A stretch of DNA of 21,552 nucleotides, taken from NCBI GenBank assembly GCA_947465645.1, contig CANIBQ010000083.1, positions 1 to 21,552 of the forward strand. Reading direction: 5' to 3'. The position numbers and the translations under genes are program-made. The stretch is from Acidobacteriota bacterium (lineage in GTDB: Bacteria; Acidobacteriota; Vicinamibacteria; Vicinamibacterales; UBA2999). How positions within the stretch are numbered: position 1 is the first letter of the stretch; each line of letters begins with the position of its first letter. This document shows positions 14,725 to 21,552 of this stretch, in pieces. The notes beneath the pieces are model-generated. The model was given only the letters and a program-made list of their open reading frames with translations. It was not told the origin of the DNA and made no database searches.

Positions 14725-15804
14725 ATGGTCTGGTTCTCTGTCGCGCGCGTAGGGTTCGTGGCGGTTGTTGGCTACGCGGCGTATCAACTCCATCCCCTTG
14801 TCGGGAATCCGATTTCGAACCTGGCCTTCGGTCTCGTGACCGGCAGTCTCTTTGTCGCTCTCGAAATCCGGCTGAAGGACACCTCCGTCACGCACCTGCT
14901 GGGCGCGCTGATTGGCGGCGCCATCGGGCTGGGCGCGGCCCACACGATCGGCACGGCGCTGTACTGGGCCGACGTGAGCGATGCACGCGTCGTCTTCCTG
15001 CACAGCCTCATCCTGCTCGGGCTGCCGTATCTCGGCCTGGCCATGGGCGCGCGGCGGGGGGAGTTTCTCGAGCCGGCCAACCTGATCAGCGTGTTCCGCG
15101 CAACCGGCCCGCGGCGCCGCTACAAGGTGCTCGACACCAGCGTCATCATCGACGGACGGGTCGCCGACATCTGCGAGACCGGCTTCATGGACGGCACGCT
15201 GGTGATCCCGCAGTTCGTGTTGAAGGAGCTCCAGTTGGTCGCCGACTCCTCCGACTCGATGAAGCGCAACCGCGGTCGCCGTGGCCTCGACATCCTGCAG
15301 AAGATCCAGAAGATGTCGGGTCTCGAGGTGACGATCTCGGATGTCGATTTCCCGGAGGTCAAGGAAGTCGACTTGAAGTTGATCGAGCTGGCGCGCACGC
15401 TCCAGGGGAAGATCGTCACCAACGACTTCAACCTCAACAAAGTGGCGCAACTGCGCGGCGTCGAGGTGCTCAACATCAACGAGCTCGCCAACTCGCTCAA
15501 GCCGGTGGTGCTGCCAGGCGAGCAGATGAAGGTCTTCATCCTGAAGGAAGGCAAGGAATACAACCAGGGCGTGGCCTACCTCGATGACGGCACGATGGTC
15601 GTGGTCGACAACGCGCGCAAGGCGGTCGGCAGGACCATCGACGTGGTGGTGACGAGCGTGCTGCAGACAACCGCGGGCAAGATGATCTTCGGACGCTGTC
15701 TCGAGCATTCGCAGTCAATGGCGGCGCCGGCCGGCGCGGTCGCGCCCGGGTCCTCGCCGCGTCCGCAGATTCCGCCTTCGGCCGCCGCCGCTGCCGGCAC
15801 GTAG
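14725..15804 (+). CDS. PIN-TRAM domain membrane protein (YacL family)
   Basis: 359 residues. Four membrane segments at about 1-22, 27-48, 55-80 and 88-109 anchor the protein. A PIN nuclease-like domain follows, starting at VLDTSVIIDGR (Asp137, Asp143) with KIVTNDFNLNKVA carrying another conserved Asp. A TRAM RNA-binding domain (LPGEQMKVFILKEGKEYNQG, DDGTMVVVDNAR) precedes a Pro/Ala-rich disordered tail of ~30 residues. YacL-type proteins are conserved next to radA/disA in Firmicutes; the substrate is not established, but an RNA-directed nuclease role is likely. A GGGGAG lies 6 nt before the ATG. The 72-nt gap after radA shows no clear promoter or terminator. Confidence 0.9.
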   Translation: MVWFSVARVGFVAVVGYAAYQLHPLVGNPISNLAFGLVTGSLFVALEIRLKDTSVTHLLGALIGGAIGLGAAHTIGTALYWADVSDARVVFLHSLILLGLPYLGLAMGARRGEFLEPANLISVFRATGPRRRYKVLDTSVIIDGRVADICETGFMDGTLVIPQFVLKELQLVADSSDSMKRNRGRRGLDILQKIQKMSGLEVTISDVDFPEVKEVDLKLIELARTLQGKIVTNDFNLNKVAQLRGVEVLNINELANSLKPVVLPGEQMKVFILKEGKEYNQGVAYLDDGTMVVVDNARKAVGRTIDVVVTSVLQTTAGKMIFGRCLEHSQSMAAPAGAVAPGSSPRPQIPPSAAAAAGT

Positions 15805-16554
15805 GTGCTCCCGCCGTTCCATTGGTGGCGGACGGTTTTTTACCTAATCCCCGCCATCACTCTGTACACGATCGTGCTCGGCACGCTCTCGCTCGGGTCG
15901 AGCCTGCTCGAGCAACGCGGCTACTTCGCGCACTGGTGTGCGCGAACGTGGTCGCGGCTGATCCTGAAGACCACGGGCGTTACCGTTGACGTGAAGGGCC
16001 TCGATCGCCTCGTGCCGGGGAAGACGTACGTGTTCGTCTCGAACCACCAGAGCATCTATGACATCCCGATCCTGTTCTGGTCGCTGCCGTACCAGCTTCG
16101 AATCATCGCGAAGGAATCGCTCGGCCGGTTTCCGTTCCTCGGTTGGCATCTGCGTCGCACGGGACACATGCTCGTCGACCGCAAGCGTCCCGATCGCGCG
16201 GCGATCTTCTCCTGGGCGTCGCGCCTGACGTCGCTGGGCCTGTCGCTGATTGTGTTTCCAGAGGGGACGCGTAGCCGCGACGGCCGCGTCGCCCGTTTCA
16301 AGGGGGGCAGCTTCTACCTGGCGCTCGAGGCTGGGCTGCCGGTCGTGCCGCTGTCGGTCATCGGCAGCCGCCACGTGATGCTCAAGGGCCGGCTCGCGAC
16401 ATATCCCGGACGCGTGCGTCTCGTCGTGCACGACCCGATCGACACGAGCAGGCTGGCCGGTACCGATCCGCGCGCCTTTGCCGAACGTGTGCGGCACATC
16501 ATCGCGCCGGATGCCGAATCGGATGTCGCGGATGCGGTTCAGTCTCGCGTCTGA
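15805..16554 (+). CDS. 1-acyl-sn-glycerol-3-phosphate acyltransferase (PlsC-like)
   Basis: 249 residues. A hydrophobic N-terminal segment (LIPAITLYTIVLGTLSLGS) anchors it to the membrane. The acyltransferase block I NHQSIYD (residues 80-86, catalytic His81 and Asp86) and block III FPEGTRS (151-157) are intact, with LPVVPLSVIGS as a later block. It likely makes phosphatidic acid from lysophosphatidic acid; other LPLAT substrates are possible. The GTG start directly follows the yacL TAG and no ribosome-binding site is evident, so coupling is likely. Its end overlaps the B3/4 gene by 23 nt. This gene is not part of the conserved Firmicutes radA-yacL-ispD cluster. Confidence 0.88.
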   Translation: MLPPFHWWRTVFYLIPAITLYTIVLGTLSLGSSLLEQRGYFAHWCARTWSRLILKTTGVTVDVKGLDRLVPGKTYVFVSNHQSIYDIPILFWSLPYQLRIIAKESLGRFPFLGWHLRRTGHMLVDRKRPDRAAIFSWASRLTSLGLSLIVFPEGTRSRDGRVARFKGGSFYLALEAGLPVVPLSVIGSRHVMLKGRLATYPGRVRLVVHDPIDTSRLAGTDPRAFAERVRHIIAPDAESDVADAVQSRV

Positions 16555-17167
16555 CCTGCACGGCATCGTGCGGCCCGCCGCCGCCTGGCTCGAGGACGCC
16601 ACCGTCGTCGAGCGTGAGCCGCGGCTCGATGCGCCGCTTGCCGCCGCCGAGTCGGCCGTCAGAACGCATCCTCCCGAAGAGCTCGCCGCCGTCCGCACGA
16701 TGTACAAACGCGTCGGGATCGATCCCACCAAGCGGCGGCCTTCGTCGGAGGCGCTGCTGCGCCGCGTGCGCAAGGGCGACCCGCTGCCGCGAATCAACTC
16801 GATGGTGGATGTCTGCAACTGGTGCTCGCTCGAGTTCCAGTTGCCGTATGGGTTGTATGACGCCGCGCGCATCGAAGGCGACGTCGTGCTGCGGCTCGGA
16901 GTCGAAGGCGAGTCGTATCCCGGCATCCGCAAGGATGACGTACACGTCGGCGGCAGGATCACGCTCGCCGACCGCCTCGGACCATTCGGCAATCCCACGT
17001 CCGATTCGGCGCGGACGATGGTGACGACCGCGACGCAGCAGGCACTTGTGCTGGTCTTCGCGCCGTGCGAGATCGACGGCCGTCGCCTCGCCACCGTCCT
17101 TGACGTGACCGTGCGGCGGATGCTGGAGTTCACCGGAGCGCACGAAACAGCACGGTCGGTCGGATAG
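16532..17167 (+). CDS. Free-standing B3/4 domain protein (PheRS-beta editing-like)
   Basis: About 211 residues. The reading YKRVGIDPTKRRPSSEALLR, LPRINSMVDVCNWCSLE, PYGLYD and the later LRLGVEGE matches the B3/B4 (tRNA_edit-type) domain of phenylalanyl-tRNA synthetase beta, here without the rest of the synthetase. Stand-alone members are thought to clear misacylated tRNA or bind aminoacyl-tRNA, but the function is not settled. The start at 16532 (MRFSLASDL) gives a family-like N-terminus; in-frame ATGs at 16478, 16511 and 16523 are alternatives, all overlapping plsC. Its TAG stop lies within a TAGAAT sequence just before ispDF. Confidence 0.82.
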   Translation: MRFSLASDLHGIVRPAAAWLEDATVVEREPRLDAPLAAAESAVRTHPPEELAAVRTMYKRVGIDPTKRRPSSEALLRRVRKGDPLPRINSMVDVCNWCSLEFQLPYGLYDAARIEGDVVLRLGVEGESYPGIRKDDVHVGGRITLADRLGPFGNPTSDSARTMVTTATQQALVLVFAPCEIDGRRLATVLDVTVRRMLEFTGAHETARSVG

Positions 17168-17179
17168 AATGTACTGTTG

Positions 17180-18334
17180 GTGCATGTCACAGCGATCATT
17201 GCTGCCGGGGGCCGCGGCGCGCGATTCGGCAGCGACCGTCCAAAGCAGCTGTTGACGCTCGCTGGCCGGCCGATCCTTCAACACAGCGTCGAGGCGTTCG
17301 TGCGCAGCGATCGCATCGCGGAGATCGTCGTTGCGCTGCCGCCCGATCTGGCCGCCAACCCTCCCGCCTACCTGCGGGGATCGAGAAAGCCGATTCACGT
17401 CGTCCAGGGAGGCGAGCGCCGGCAGGATTCGGTCGCCAACGCCTTCGCACGTGTCTCCGCGTCTGCCGAGCTCATCCTCATCCACGACGCCGCACGACCG
17501 ATGGTCAGCGCGGATCTGATTGGCAGGACGATAGACGCCGCCGCCGAGCACGGCGCCGCCATCGCCGCACTGCAGGCAACCGACACCGTCAAGCGGGGGA
17601 ATGCGGACCGCGTCATCGTCGACACGCTGCCGCGCGCCGAGATCTTCCTGGCGCAGACGCCGCAGGTCTTCCGCACCACCGTGCTGCGCGATGCGCTCGC
17701 ATTGGCGCGCGCTTCGGCGGATGCGACCGACGAAGCGATGCTCGCCGAACGGGCGGGACATCATGTGCACCTCGTGGAGGGCGATTCCAGGAACATGAAG
17801 ATCACGACGCCGGCCGATCTCGAATCGGCGGAACGCGCGCTCCGGGCCGCACCGGCGATGTTGCGCATCGGGAACGGCTACGACCTCCACCGGCTGGTAG
17901 CGGGCCGGCCGCTGATTCTCGGGGGCGTCACGATTCCCTTCGACAAGGGACTGGACGGCCACTCCGATGCCGATGCGGTGTGCCATGCCGTGACCGACGC
18001 GGTGCTCGGTGCGATCGGCGCCGGCGATATCGGGCGCCATTTTCCCGACACCGATCCCGAGTGGAAAGGCGCCAACAGCATCGTGCTGCTGATGCGCGCG
18101 GCTGACATCGTCCGCGGGGCCGGGTATGCGGTGGGCAACGTCGACGTCGTCGTCATCGCTCAGCGTCCCAAGCTCGTGCCGTACGTGGATGCCATGCGCG
18201 CCGGCCTCGCGAAGGCGCTTGGCATCGACGCCGCGCAGGTGAGCGTCAAGGGCAAGACCAACGAAGGTGTGGATGCGACAGGGGCGGGTGAAGCGATCGC
18301 AGTGCATGCCGTGGCGCTCGTGAGCCGCCTGTGA
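17180..18334 (+). CDS. ispDF: Bifunctional IspD/IspF (MEP cytidylyltransferase / MEcPP synthase)
   Basis: 384 residues, a fusion of two MEP-pathway enzymes. Residues ~1-225 are IspD: AIIAAGGRGARFG with DRPKQ (CTP binding), LIHDAARPMV, FLAQTPQVF, SRNMKITTPADL. Residues ~230-384 are IspF: IGNGYDLHRL (metal ligands Asp235 and His237), GHSDADAVCHAVTDA, and a C-terminal VKGKTNEGVDATGAGEAIA. With IspE upstream, the window encodes three consecutive MEP steps. The start is GTG 17180 or TTG 17177; no Shine-Dalgarno is seen. The TGA overlaps the gltX GTG by 4 nt. The linker is short and both active sites look complete. Confidence 0.95.
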   Translation: MHVTAIIAAGGRGARFGSDRPKQLLTLAGRPILQHSVEAFVRSDRIAEIVVALPPDLAANPPAYLRGSRKPIHVVQGGERRQDSVANAFARVSASAELILIHDAARPMVSADLIGRTIDAAAEHGAAIAALQATDTVKRGNADRVIVDTLPRAEIFLAQTPQVFRTTVLRDALALARASADATDEAMLAERAGHHVHLVEGDSRNMKITTPADLESAERALRAAPAMLRIGNGYDLHRLVAGRPLILGGVTIPFDKGLDGHSDADAVCHAVTDAVLGAIGAGDIGRHFPDTDPEWKGANSIVLLMRAADIVRGAGYAVGNVDVVVIAQRPKLVPYVDAMRAGLAKALGIDAAQVSVKGKTNEGVDATGAGEAIAVHAVALVSRL

Positions 18335-19827
18335 GACTTCGCTTCGCTCCCAGCCCCACTGGTCAGTTGCACGTCGGCAACGCGCGGACAGCGCTGTTCA
18401 ACTGGCTGCTTGCCCGCGGCTCTGGCGGCACGTTCATCCTTCGGATCGAAGACACCGACGTCGTGCGCTCAACGAAGGAGGCCGAGCGGACGGCCTTCGA
18501 CGACCTGCGCTGGCTGGGTCTCAACTGGGATGAAGGTCCGGACGCGGGTGGTGATCACGGCCCGTATCGCCAGTCCGAGCGGCTGCACGTCTACCGCGCG
18601 CACGCGGTGGAGCTGATGGCCAGCGGCAAGGCCTACTACTGCTTCTGCTCCGAGGAAGACCTCGAGCAGGAGCGCTATCACGCGCTGAGATCGGGGTTGC
18701 CCCCGAAGTATGGCGGGCGCTGCCGCCATCTCTCGCGCGAGGACGCTCGACGCCGGGTCGAAAACGGCGAACCGGCCGTCGTCCGCTTTCGCGTGCCGGA
18801 AGAGGAGCGGGAGCTCGCCTTCAACGACATCGTTCGCGGACAGGTCTCGTTCAGCTCAGAAGTCGTCGGCGACTTCGTGCTGCTGCGGTCTGGCGGCGTC
18901 CCCGCCTACAACTTCGCCGTCGTCATCGACGATGCGCTGATGGAGATCACGCATGTGATCCGGGGAGAGGACCACATTTCGAATACGCCACGGCAACTGC
19001 TGCTGTACGACGCGTTCGGATGGAAGGCGCCGCGCTTCGCGCACGTGTCCATGGTGCTCGGGCCCGATCACTCGAAGCTGTCGAAGCGCCACGGCGCGAC
19101 GTCGGTGGCGGAGTTCCGCGAAAAAGGGTATCTGCCGGAGGCGCTGGCGAACTACATGGCGCTCCTCGGCTGGTCGCCGGGCGAGAACGAGGAGCTGTTG
19201 CCGCTCGCCGAGCTCTCCAGCCGCTTTCGCATCGAGGACGTCGGCAAGAGCCCGGGCGTGTTCGACCCCGAGAAGCTAGCGTGGGTGAATCGCCACTACC
19301 TCAAGGCGACTTCCCCCGACCGACTCGCCCGCCTGGGTATCCCGTTTTTGCAGGAGGCGGGGTGGGTAACAGCGCCGGACGAGGCCGGCGTCGAGTTCCT
19401 CGGGCGTGCCGTGACCGCGGCTGCGGCGTCGGTCGATCGCCTCGACCAGGTGCCCGTCCGGCTGCGCTTCCTGTTCGACTACTCGGCGTCGCGTGCATTG
19501 GAGGATCCCGCTGTCAGGTCGGAGGCAGAGACCGCGGGGGCTGTCGTCGAGGCCCTGGCGGAGGTGCTCGCCGCCGCGGAGCCGCTCGTGGATCGCGACG
19601 CATTCCGTGCGGCCGCCGCGCAGGTTCGGCAGCGCACCGGTGTGAAAGGCAAGGAGCTGTTCCATCCGATCCGCCTGGCGCTTACCGGGGAAGCTGAAGG
19701 GATGGAGCTCGACATCGCCGTCCCGTTGATCGAAGGTGCGGCACGGCTCGAGGGAACCGGTATGCGCCCGGTCGCAGGTGCGCGCGAGCGAGCGGCTGAG
19801 TTCGCGCGCCTGCTTCGCGCACGATAG
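18331..19827 (+). CDS. gltX: Glutamate-tRNA ligase
   Basis: 498 residues, class I synthetase. The HIGH-type signature is FAPSPTGQLHVGNARTALFN (HVGN) at residues ~5-24, and the KMSKS-type loop is KLSKRHG at ~249-255. FILRIEDTD is the amino-acid binding strand. It charges tRNA-Glu; the tRNA-Gln gene in the window suggests either a separate GlnRS or the GatCAB route, which cannot be told here, so discriminating versus non-discriminating type is open. The GTG start overlaps the ispDF stop (GTGA). The C-terminal anticodon-binding region is complete. Confidence 0.96.
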   Translation: MRLRFAPSPTGQLHVGNARTALFNWLLARGSGGTFILRIEDTDVVRSTKEAERTAFDDLRWLGLNWDEGPDAGGDHGPYRQSERLHVYRAHAVELMASGKAYYCFCSEEDLEQERYHALRSGLPPKYGGRCRHLSREDARRRVENGEPAVVRFRVPEEERELAFNDIVRGQVSFSSEVVGDFVLLRSGGVPAYNFAVVIDDALMEITHVIRGEDHISNTPRQLLLYDAFGWKAPRFAHVSMVLGPDHSKLSKRHGATSVAEFREKGYLPEALANYMALLGWSPGENEELLPLAELSSRFRIEDVGKSPGVFDPEKLAWVNRHYLKATSPDRLARLGIPFLQEAGWVTAPDEAGVEFLGRAVTAAAASVDRLDQVPVRLRFLFDYSASRALEDPAVRSEAETAGAVVEALAEVLAAAEPLVDRDAFRAAAAQVRQRTGVKGKELFHPIRLALTGEAEGMELDIAVPLIEGAARLEGTGMRPVAGARERAAEFARLLRAR

Positions 19828-19833
19828 AATTTG

Positions 19834-20547
19834 ATGATCATTTACGGGATCAATCCGGTGCTGGAGGCCTTGCGGGCCGGGCAGGTCAAGGAGCTGCGCA
19901 TCAGTCAGCGGAGCGACGACCGCCTGCGCGAGCTGCTGGCGCTGGCCGGAGATCGCGGGGTGTCTGTGCGCCGCGTGTCGCCGGACGTTCTCGATCGCGA
20001 CTCGAGCCGCGGCGTCCACCAGGGCGTCGTGGCGGACGTCGAGGAGCTGAAGGAATACAGCATCGCCGAGCTCGTACGTGGCGCCCGTGGAACGCCGCTG
20101 ATCGTGGTACTCGACAGCATCGAGGATCCCCATAACCTGGGCGCGATCTTCCGGACCGCCGACGCGGCGGGCGTGGACGGGGTCGTGATTCAGAGCCGAC
20201 GTGTGGCGGCGCTCGGCGGCGCGGCGGCGAAGGCGTCGGCCGGGGCCGTGTCGCATATCAGGATTGCGGAGGTCGTGAACATCGCGCGCGCAATCGAGGA
20301 GTTGAAAGAGCTGGGCGTGTGGACCGTTGGATTGGCGGCGGAGTCGACGACGTCCTACGACTCAATAGACTTCACGGTGCCCTCGGCGATCGTGCTCGGT
20401 GCCGAAGGATCCGGCCTTCGCCGGCTGGTACGGGAACGGTGCGACTTCCTGGCCGCCATCCCGATGGCGGGGCAGGTGGGGAGTCTGAACGTTTCGGTTT
20501 CTGCGGGAATCGCGTTGTTTGAGGCCGTAAGGCAGCGAAAAACCTGA
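19834..20547 (+). CDS. rlmB: 23S rRNA (guanosine-2'-O-)methyltransferase, RlmB/TrmH family
   Basis: 237 residues. An N-terminal L30e-like substrate-binding domain (IYGINPVLEALRAG, RGVHQGVVADV) is followed by a SPOUT domain with the three TrmH motifs: LDSIEDPHNLGAIFRTADAAG (motif 1), IVLGAEGSGL (motif 2) and IPMAGQVGSLNVSVSAGIAL (motif 3, knot and SAM binding). RlmB methylates G2251 of 23S rRNA in E. coli; position after gltX in the Firmicutes-like cluster supports that assignment, though other TrmH targets are possible. ATG 19834 is preferred to the TTG one codon earlier; it is 6 nt after the gltX stop. Confidence 0.92.
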   Translation: MIIYGINPVLEALRAGQVKELRISQRSDDRLRELLALAGDRGVSVRRVSPDVLDRDSSRGVHQGVVADVEELKEYSIAELVRGARGTPLIVVLDSIEDPHNLGAIFRTADAAGVDGVVIQSRRVAALGGAAAKASAGAVSHIRIAEVVNIARAIEELKELGVWTVGLAAESTTSYDSIDFTVPSAIVLGAEGSGLRRLVRERCDFLAAIPMAGQVGSLNVSVSAGIALFEAVRQRKT

Positions 20548-20567
20548 AGCTTCCCAGCCACGTGTGG

Positions 20568-20589
20568 GGCGGACCTTGTCAGGTCCGCC
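20568..20589. repeat. GGCGGACC hairpin after rlmB
   Basis: GGCGGACCT (20568-20576) pairs with AGGTCCGCC (20581-20589) around a TGTC loop. It lies 20 nt after the rlmB stop but has no T-run, so it may be only a weak terminator. It shares its stem with the element inside alr and its 5' flank with 1457-1475. Confidence 0.8.
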
Positions 20590-20649
20590 TGGCGAGCCTA
20601 ACAGGCGCCCAAGTGAGAACGTCAGCCGTTTAATAATTAATTCGAGACA

Positions 20650-20677
20650 ATTATCACATACCCATACACAGGGTCAA
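20650..20677 (-). promoter_or_regulatory. Candidate minus-strand promoter antisense to rlmB
   Basis: Read on the minus strand: TTGACC (20677-20672), 16-nt spacer, extended -10 TGTGATAAT (GATAAT at 20655-20650). Transcription would start near 20643 and run toward the 3' end of rlmB. No minus-strand gene lies there. It sits in a locally AT-rich patch, which also favours chance matches. Confidence 0.35.
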
Positions 20678-20692
20678 TGTGCGCCGTGCTTG

Positions 20693-20698
20693 TATACT
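20693..20698 (+). promoter_or_regulatory. Candidate -10 for the hypothetical gene at 20815
   Basis: TATACT (5/6) with no clear -35. Start near 20705 would give a ~110-nt leader with several palindromes: GGGGCGCCCC at 20742-20751, GTGACGGTCAC at 20755-20765, and a hairpin 20764-20787 (ACCCAC/GTGGGT plus ACC/GGT, 5-nt loop) followed by three T. Confidence 0.35.
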
Positions 20699-20814
20699 GT
20701 TCCTGCTGGCACCGCGCCGGCCCTTCATCCAGACGACCCGAGGGGCGCCCCCCTGTGACGGTCACCAACCCACGCCAGGTGGGTGGTTTCATGGGCGCAC
20801 GATGATGTATTCCA

Positions 20815-21312
20815 ATGGCTGAGACCCCGTTTGATTTTGTAGAACTGGCGCGACGTGAACGCAACGGCGAGACCCCTTTGGAGATTAAAGGCACCTCCGA
20901 GCGGTTTGCCGCGGCACCGTTCTGGCGAGACATGGACCCGGTAGTGCTGGGCCGGCGAGAGTCCAATCGCATCGCTGTCCACGCGGAACGCCTGGCTCGG
21001 CAAGAGTGGTTGATGACGACGTTGCCCGAGGACGAGCGCCCCACAGAACCCGACCCGCACCACCCCGGCTTCCTAAGGCAATCGTGGGCGGAGGCGGCAC
21101 GCACAGGCGCCAGGCTCGACCCGGAAGGCGAGGCGATCTGGGAGGCCCGCGAGCGCCACTTCATAGAGACGGGTTTTGACGAGCCGTGGGCGCCGTTTCG
21201 GGTGTATCACTACCGCCCGCGCCGTACACGCCCAGCCCGGCCAGCACCGGCAGTAGCTGCGACGGATCCTTTAGCGCCTCCCGCAACGCCGTCGCGCCGC
21301 CGTCGCGGATAA
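20815..21312 (+). CDS. Hypothetical protein, unrecognised
   Basis: A 165-residue open frame I cannot assign. The first ~140 residues have ordinary composition, charged and rich in Arg and Glu (AETPFDFVELARRERNGETP, AERLARQEWL, EAIWEARERHFIETGF), with no signal peptide or membrane segment. The last ~30 residues are Pro/Ala/Arg-rich and lie opposite a plausible minus-strand frame, so the true end of coding may be in doubt even though the frame is open to 21312. ATG 20815 follows an in-frame stop (TGA at 20803), so it is the earliest start; there is no Shine-Dalgarno. Codons use more A/T in third position than the neighbours, hinting at different origin. It interrupts the usual rlmB-tRNA-tuf neighbourhood. 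Confidence 0.45.
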   Translation: MAETPFDFVELARRERNGETPLEIKGTSERFAAAPFWRDMDPVVLGRRESNRIAVHAERLARQEWLMTTLPEDERPTEPDPHHPGFLRQSWAEAARTGARLDPEGEAIWEARERHFIETGFDEPWAPFRVYHYRPRRTRPARPAPAVAATDPLAPPATPSRRRRG

Positions 21313-21343
21313 TCGTCAGCATATTTTCCACGTCGGCCCGCAT
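21161..21343 (-). CDS. Short hypothetical ORF, convergent with the one above
   Basis: 60 codons. The first ~44 residues look protein-like (MRADVENMLTIIRDGG, ALREALKDPSQLLPVLAGLG), predicted mostly helical, with amino-acid composition more natural than the opposing plus frame. It has no Shine-Dalgarno, and the frame stays open upstream to about 21455 without another ATG, GTG or TTG, so it could be the remnant of a longer gene. It overlaps the plus-strand ORF by 152 nt; both cannot easily be full-length genes. Confidence 0.25.
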   Translation of the reverse strand: MRADVENMLTIIRDGGATALREALKDPSQLLPVLAGLGVYGAGGSDTPETAPTARQNPSL

Positions 21344-21423
21344 TTTTACGCCCGCTTTCAGGGCCGCGGCACGATGTTGCGCCAGGATGGGGCTCGCCCC
21401 ACAGGAAGGGGCCGGTCCGGGCC

Positions 21424-21453
21424 TTGTGGTGCTGGCACGGGAAGTGCTATTAT
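21424..21453 (+). promoter_or_regulatory. Candidate promoter of tRNA-Thr
   Basis: TTGTGG (21424-21429), 18-nt spacer, TATTAT (21448-21453). Start is expected near 21460, just before the tRNA at 21468. Confidence 0.5.
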
Positions 21454-21467
21454 TCGCTCTTTGTCTG

Positions 21468-21544
21468 GCTGGCGTAGCTCAGTCCGGTAGAGCAGCTGAT
21501 TTGTAATCAGCTGGTCGGGGGTTCAAATCCCTCCGCCAGCTCCA
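21468..21544 (+). tRNA. tRNA-Thr (anticodon TGT), CCA encoded
   Basis: Acceptor stem GCTGGCG/CGCCAGC, discriminator T, and encoded CCA at 21542-21544. D-arm AGCTCAGTCCGGTAGAGC; anticodon arm GCTGA-TTTGTAA-TCAGC with anticodon TGT at 21502-21504 (decodes ACA Thr); T-arm GGGGGTTCAAATCCCTC. In many bacteria this isoacceptor is the first of a tRNA-Thr/Tyr/Gly/Thr-tuf cluster, so tRNA-Tyr and tuf may follow beyond the window. Confidence 0.97.
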
Positions 21545-21552
21545 CCAGCCGA

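Noticed and set aside
19825..19830. TAGAAT before rlmB as a -10 promoter
   Set aside because: It overlaps the gltX stop and lies only 3 nt before the ATG, so transcription would begin inside the coding sequence. The similar TAGAAT at 17165-17170 before ispDF lacks a -35 and is also a stop codon plus chance bases.
20568..20589. Intrinsic terminator after rlmB
   Set aside because: The stem is good but there is no T-run on either side; it fits the dispersed GGCGGACC repeat family better.

Overview
The window is a GC-rich, densely coding bacterial chromosome segment made almost entirely of housekeeping genes, most of them on the plus strand. Protein sequences and gene order point to a Gram-negative, LPS-making bacterium. 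The run of short palindromic repeats at gene junctions and the overall mix of genes look most like Acidobacteriota, probably Vicinamibacteria. That assignment is inference; no rRNA gene is present to settle it.

Left part (1-2812, minus strand): an LPS/envelope operon reading right to left. It holds a Trm112-like zinc-ribbon protein, a GT9 heptosyltransferase-like enzyme, an O-antigen-ligase-like membrane protein, and the start of an RfaE1-type heptose-7-phosphate kinase that runs off the left edge. The last two genes overlap by one base inside a 30-bp perfect inverted repeat.

Middle part (2850-14652, plus strand): a TPR protein, a LolB-like lipoprotein, ispE, tRNA-Gln, prs, rplY and pth, in the order known from Pseudomonas-type proteobacteria. 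These are followed by rpsF-rpsR-rplI, a BCP-like peroxiredoxin, dnaB, alr and radA. Together they cover lipoprotein transport, isoprenoid and PRPP synthesis, ribosome and translation maintenance, replication, peptidoglycan precursor supply and recombination.

Right part (14725-21544, plus strand): a YacL-type PIN-TRAM membrane protein, a PlsC-like acyltransferase, a free-standing B3/4 tRNA-editing domain, fused ispDF, gltX and rlmB. This is close to the Firmicutes radA-disA-yacL-ispD-ispF-gltX-...-rlmB order, but lacks disA and has two extra genes. After rlmB comes a roughly 0.9-kb atypical stretch with an unrecognised ORF, then tRNA-Thr(UGU), which in many bacteria opens the tRNA-tuf cluster.

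The most unusual feature is the set of palindromic elements, belonging to at least five sequence types, at many junctions. Two have entered coding sequence: one supplies the end of the ligase gene plus the ribosome-binding site and start of the kinase gene, and another adds about 43 in-frame residues to alanine racemase. I see no CRISPR array, rRNA gene, transposase or prophage module.
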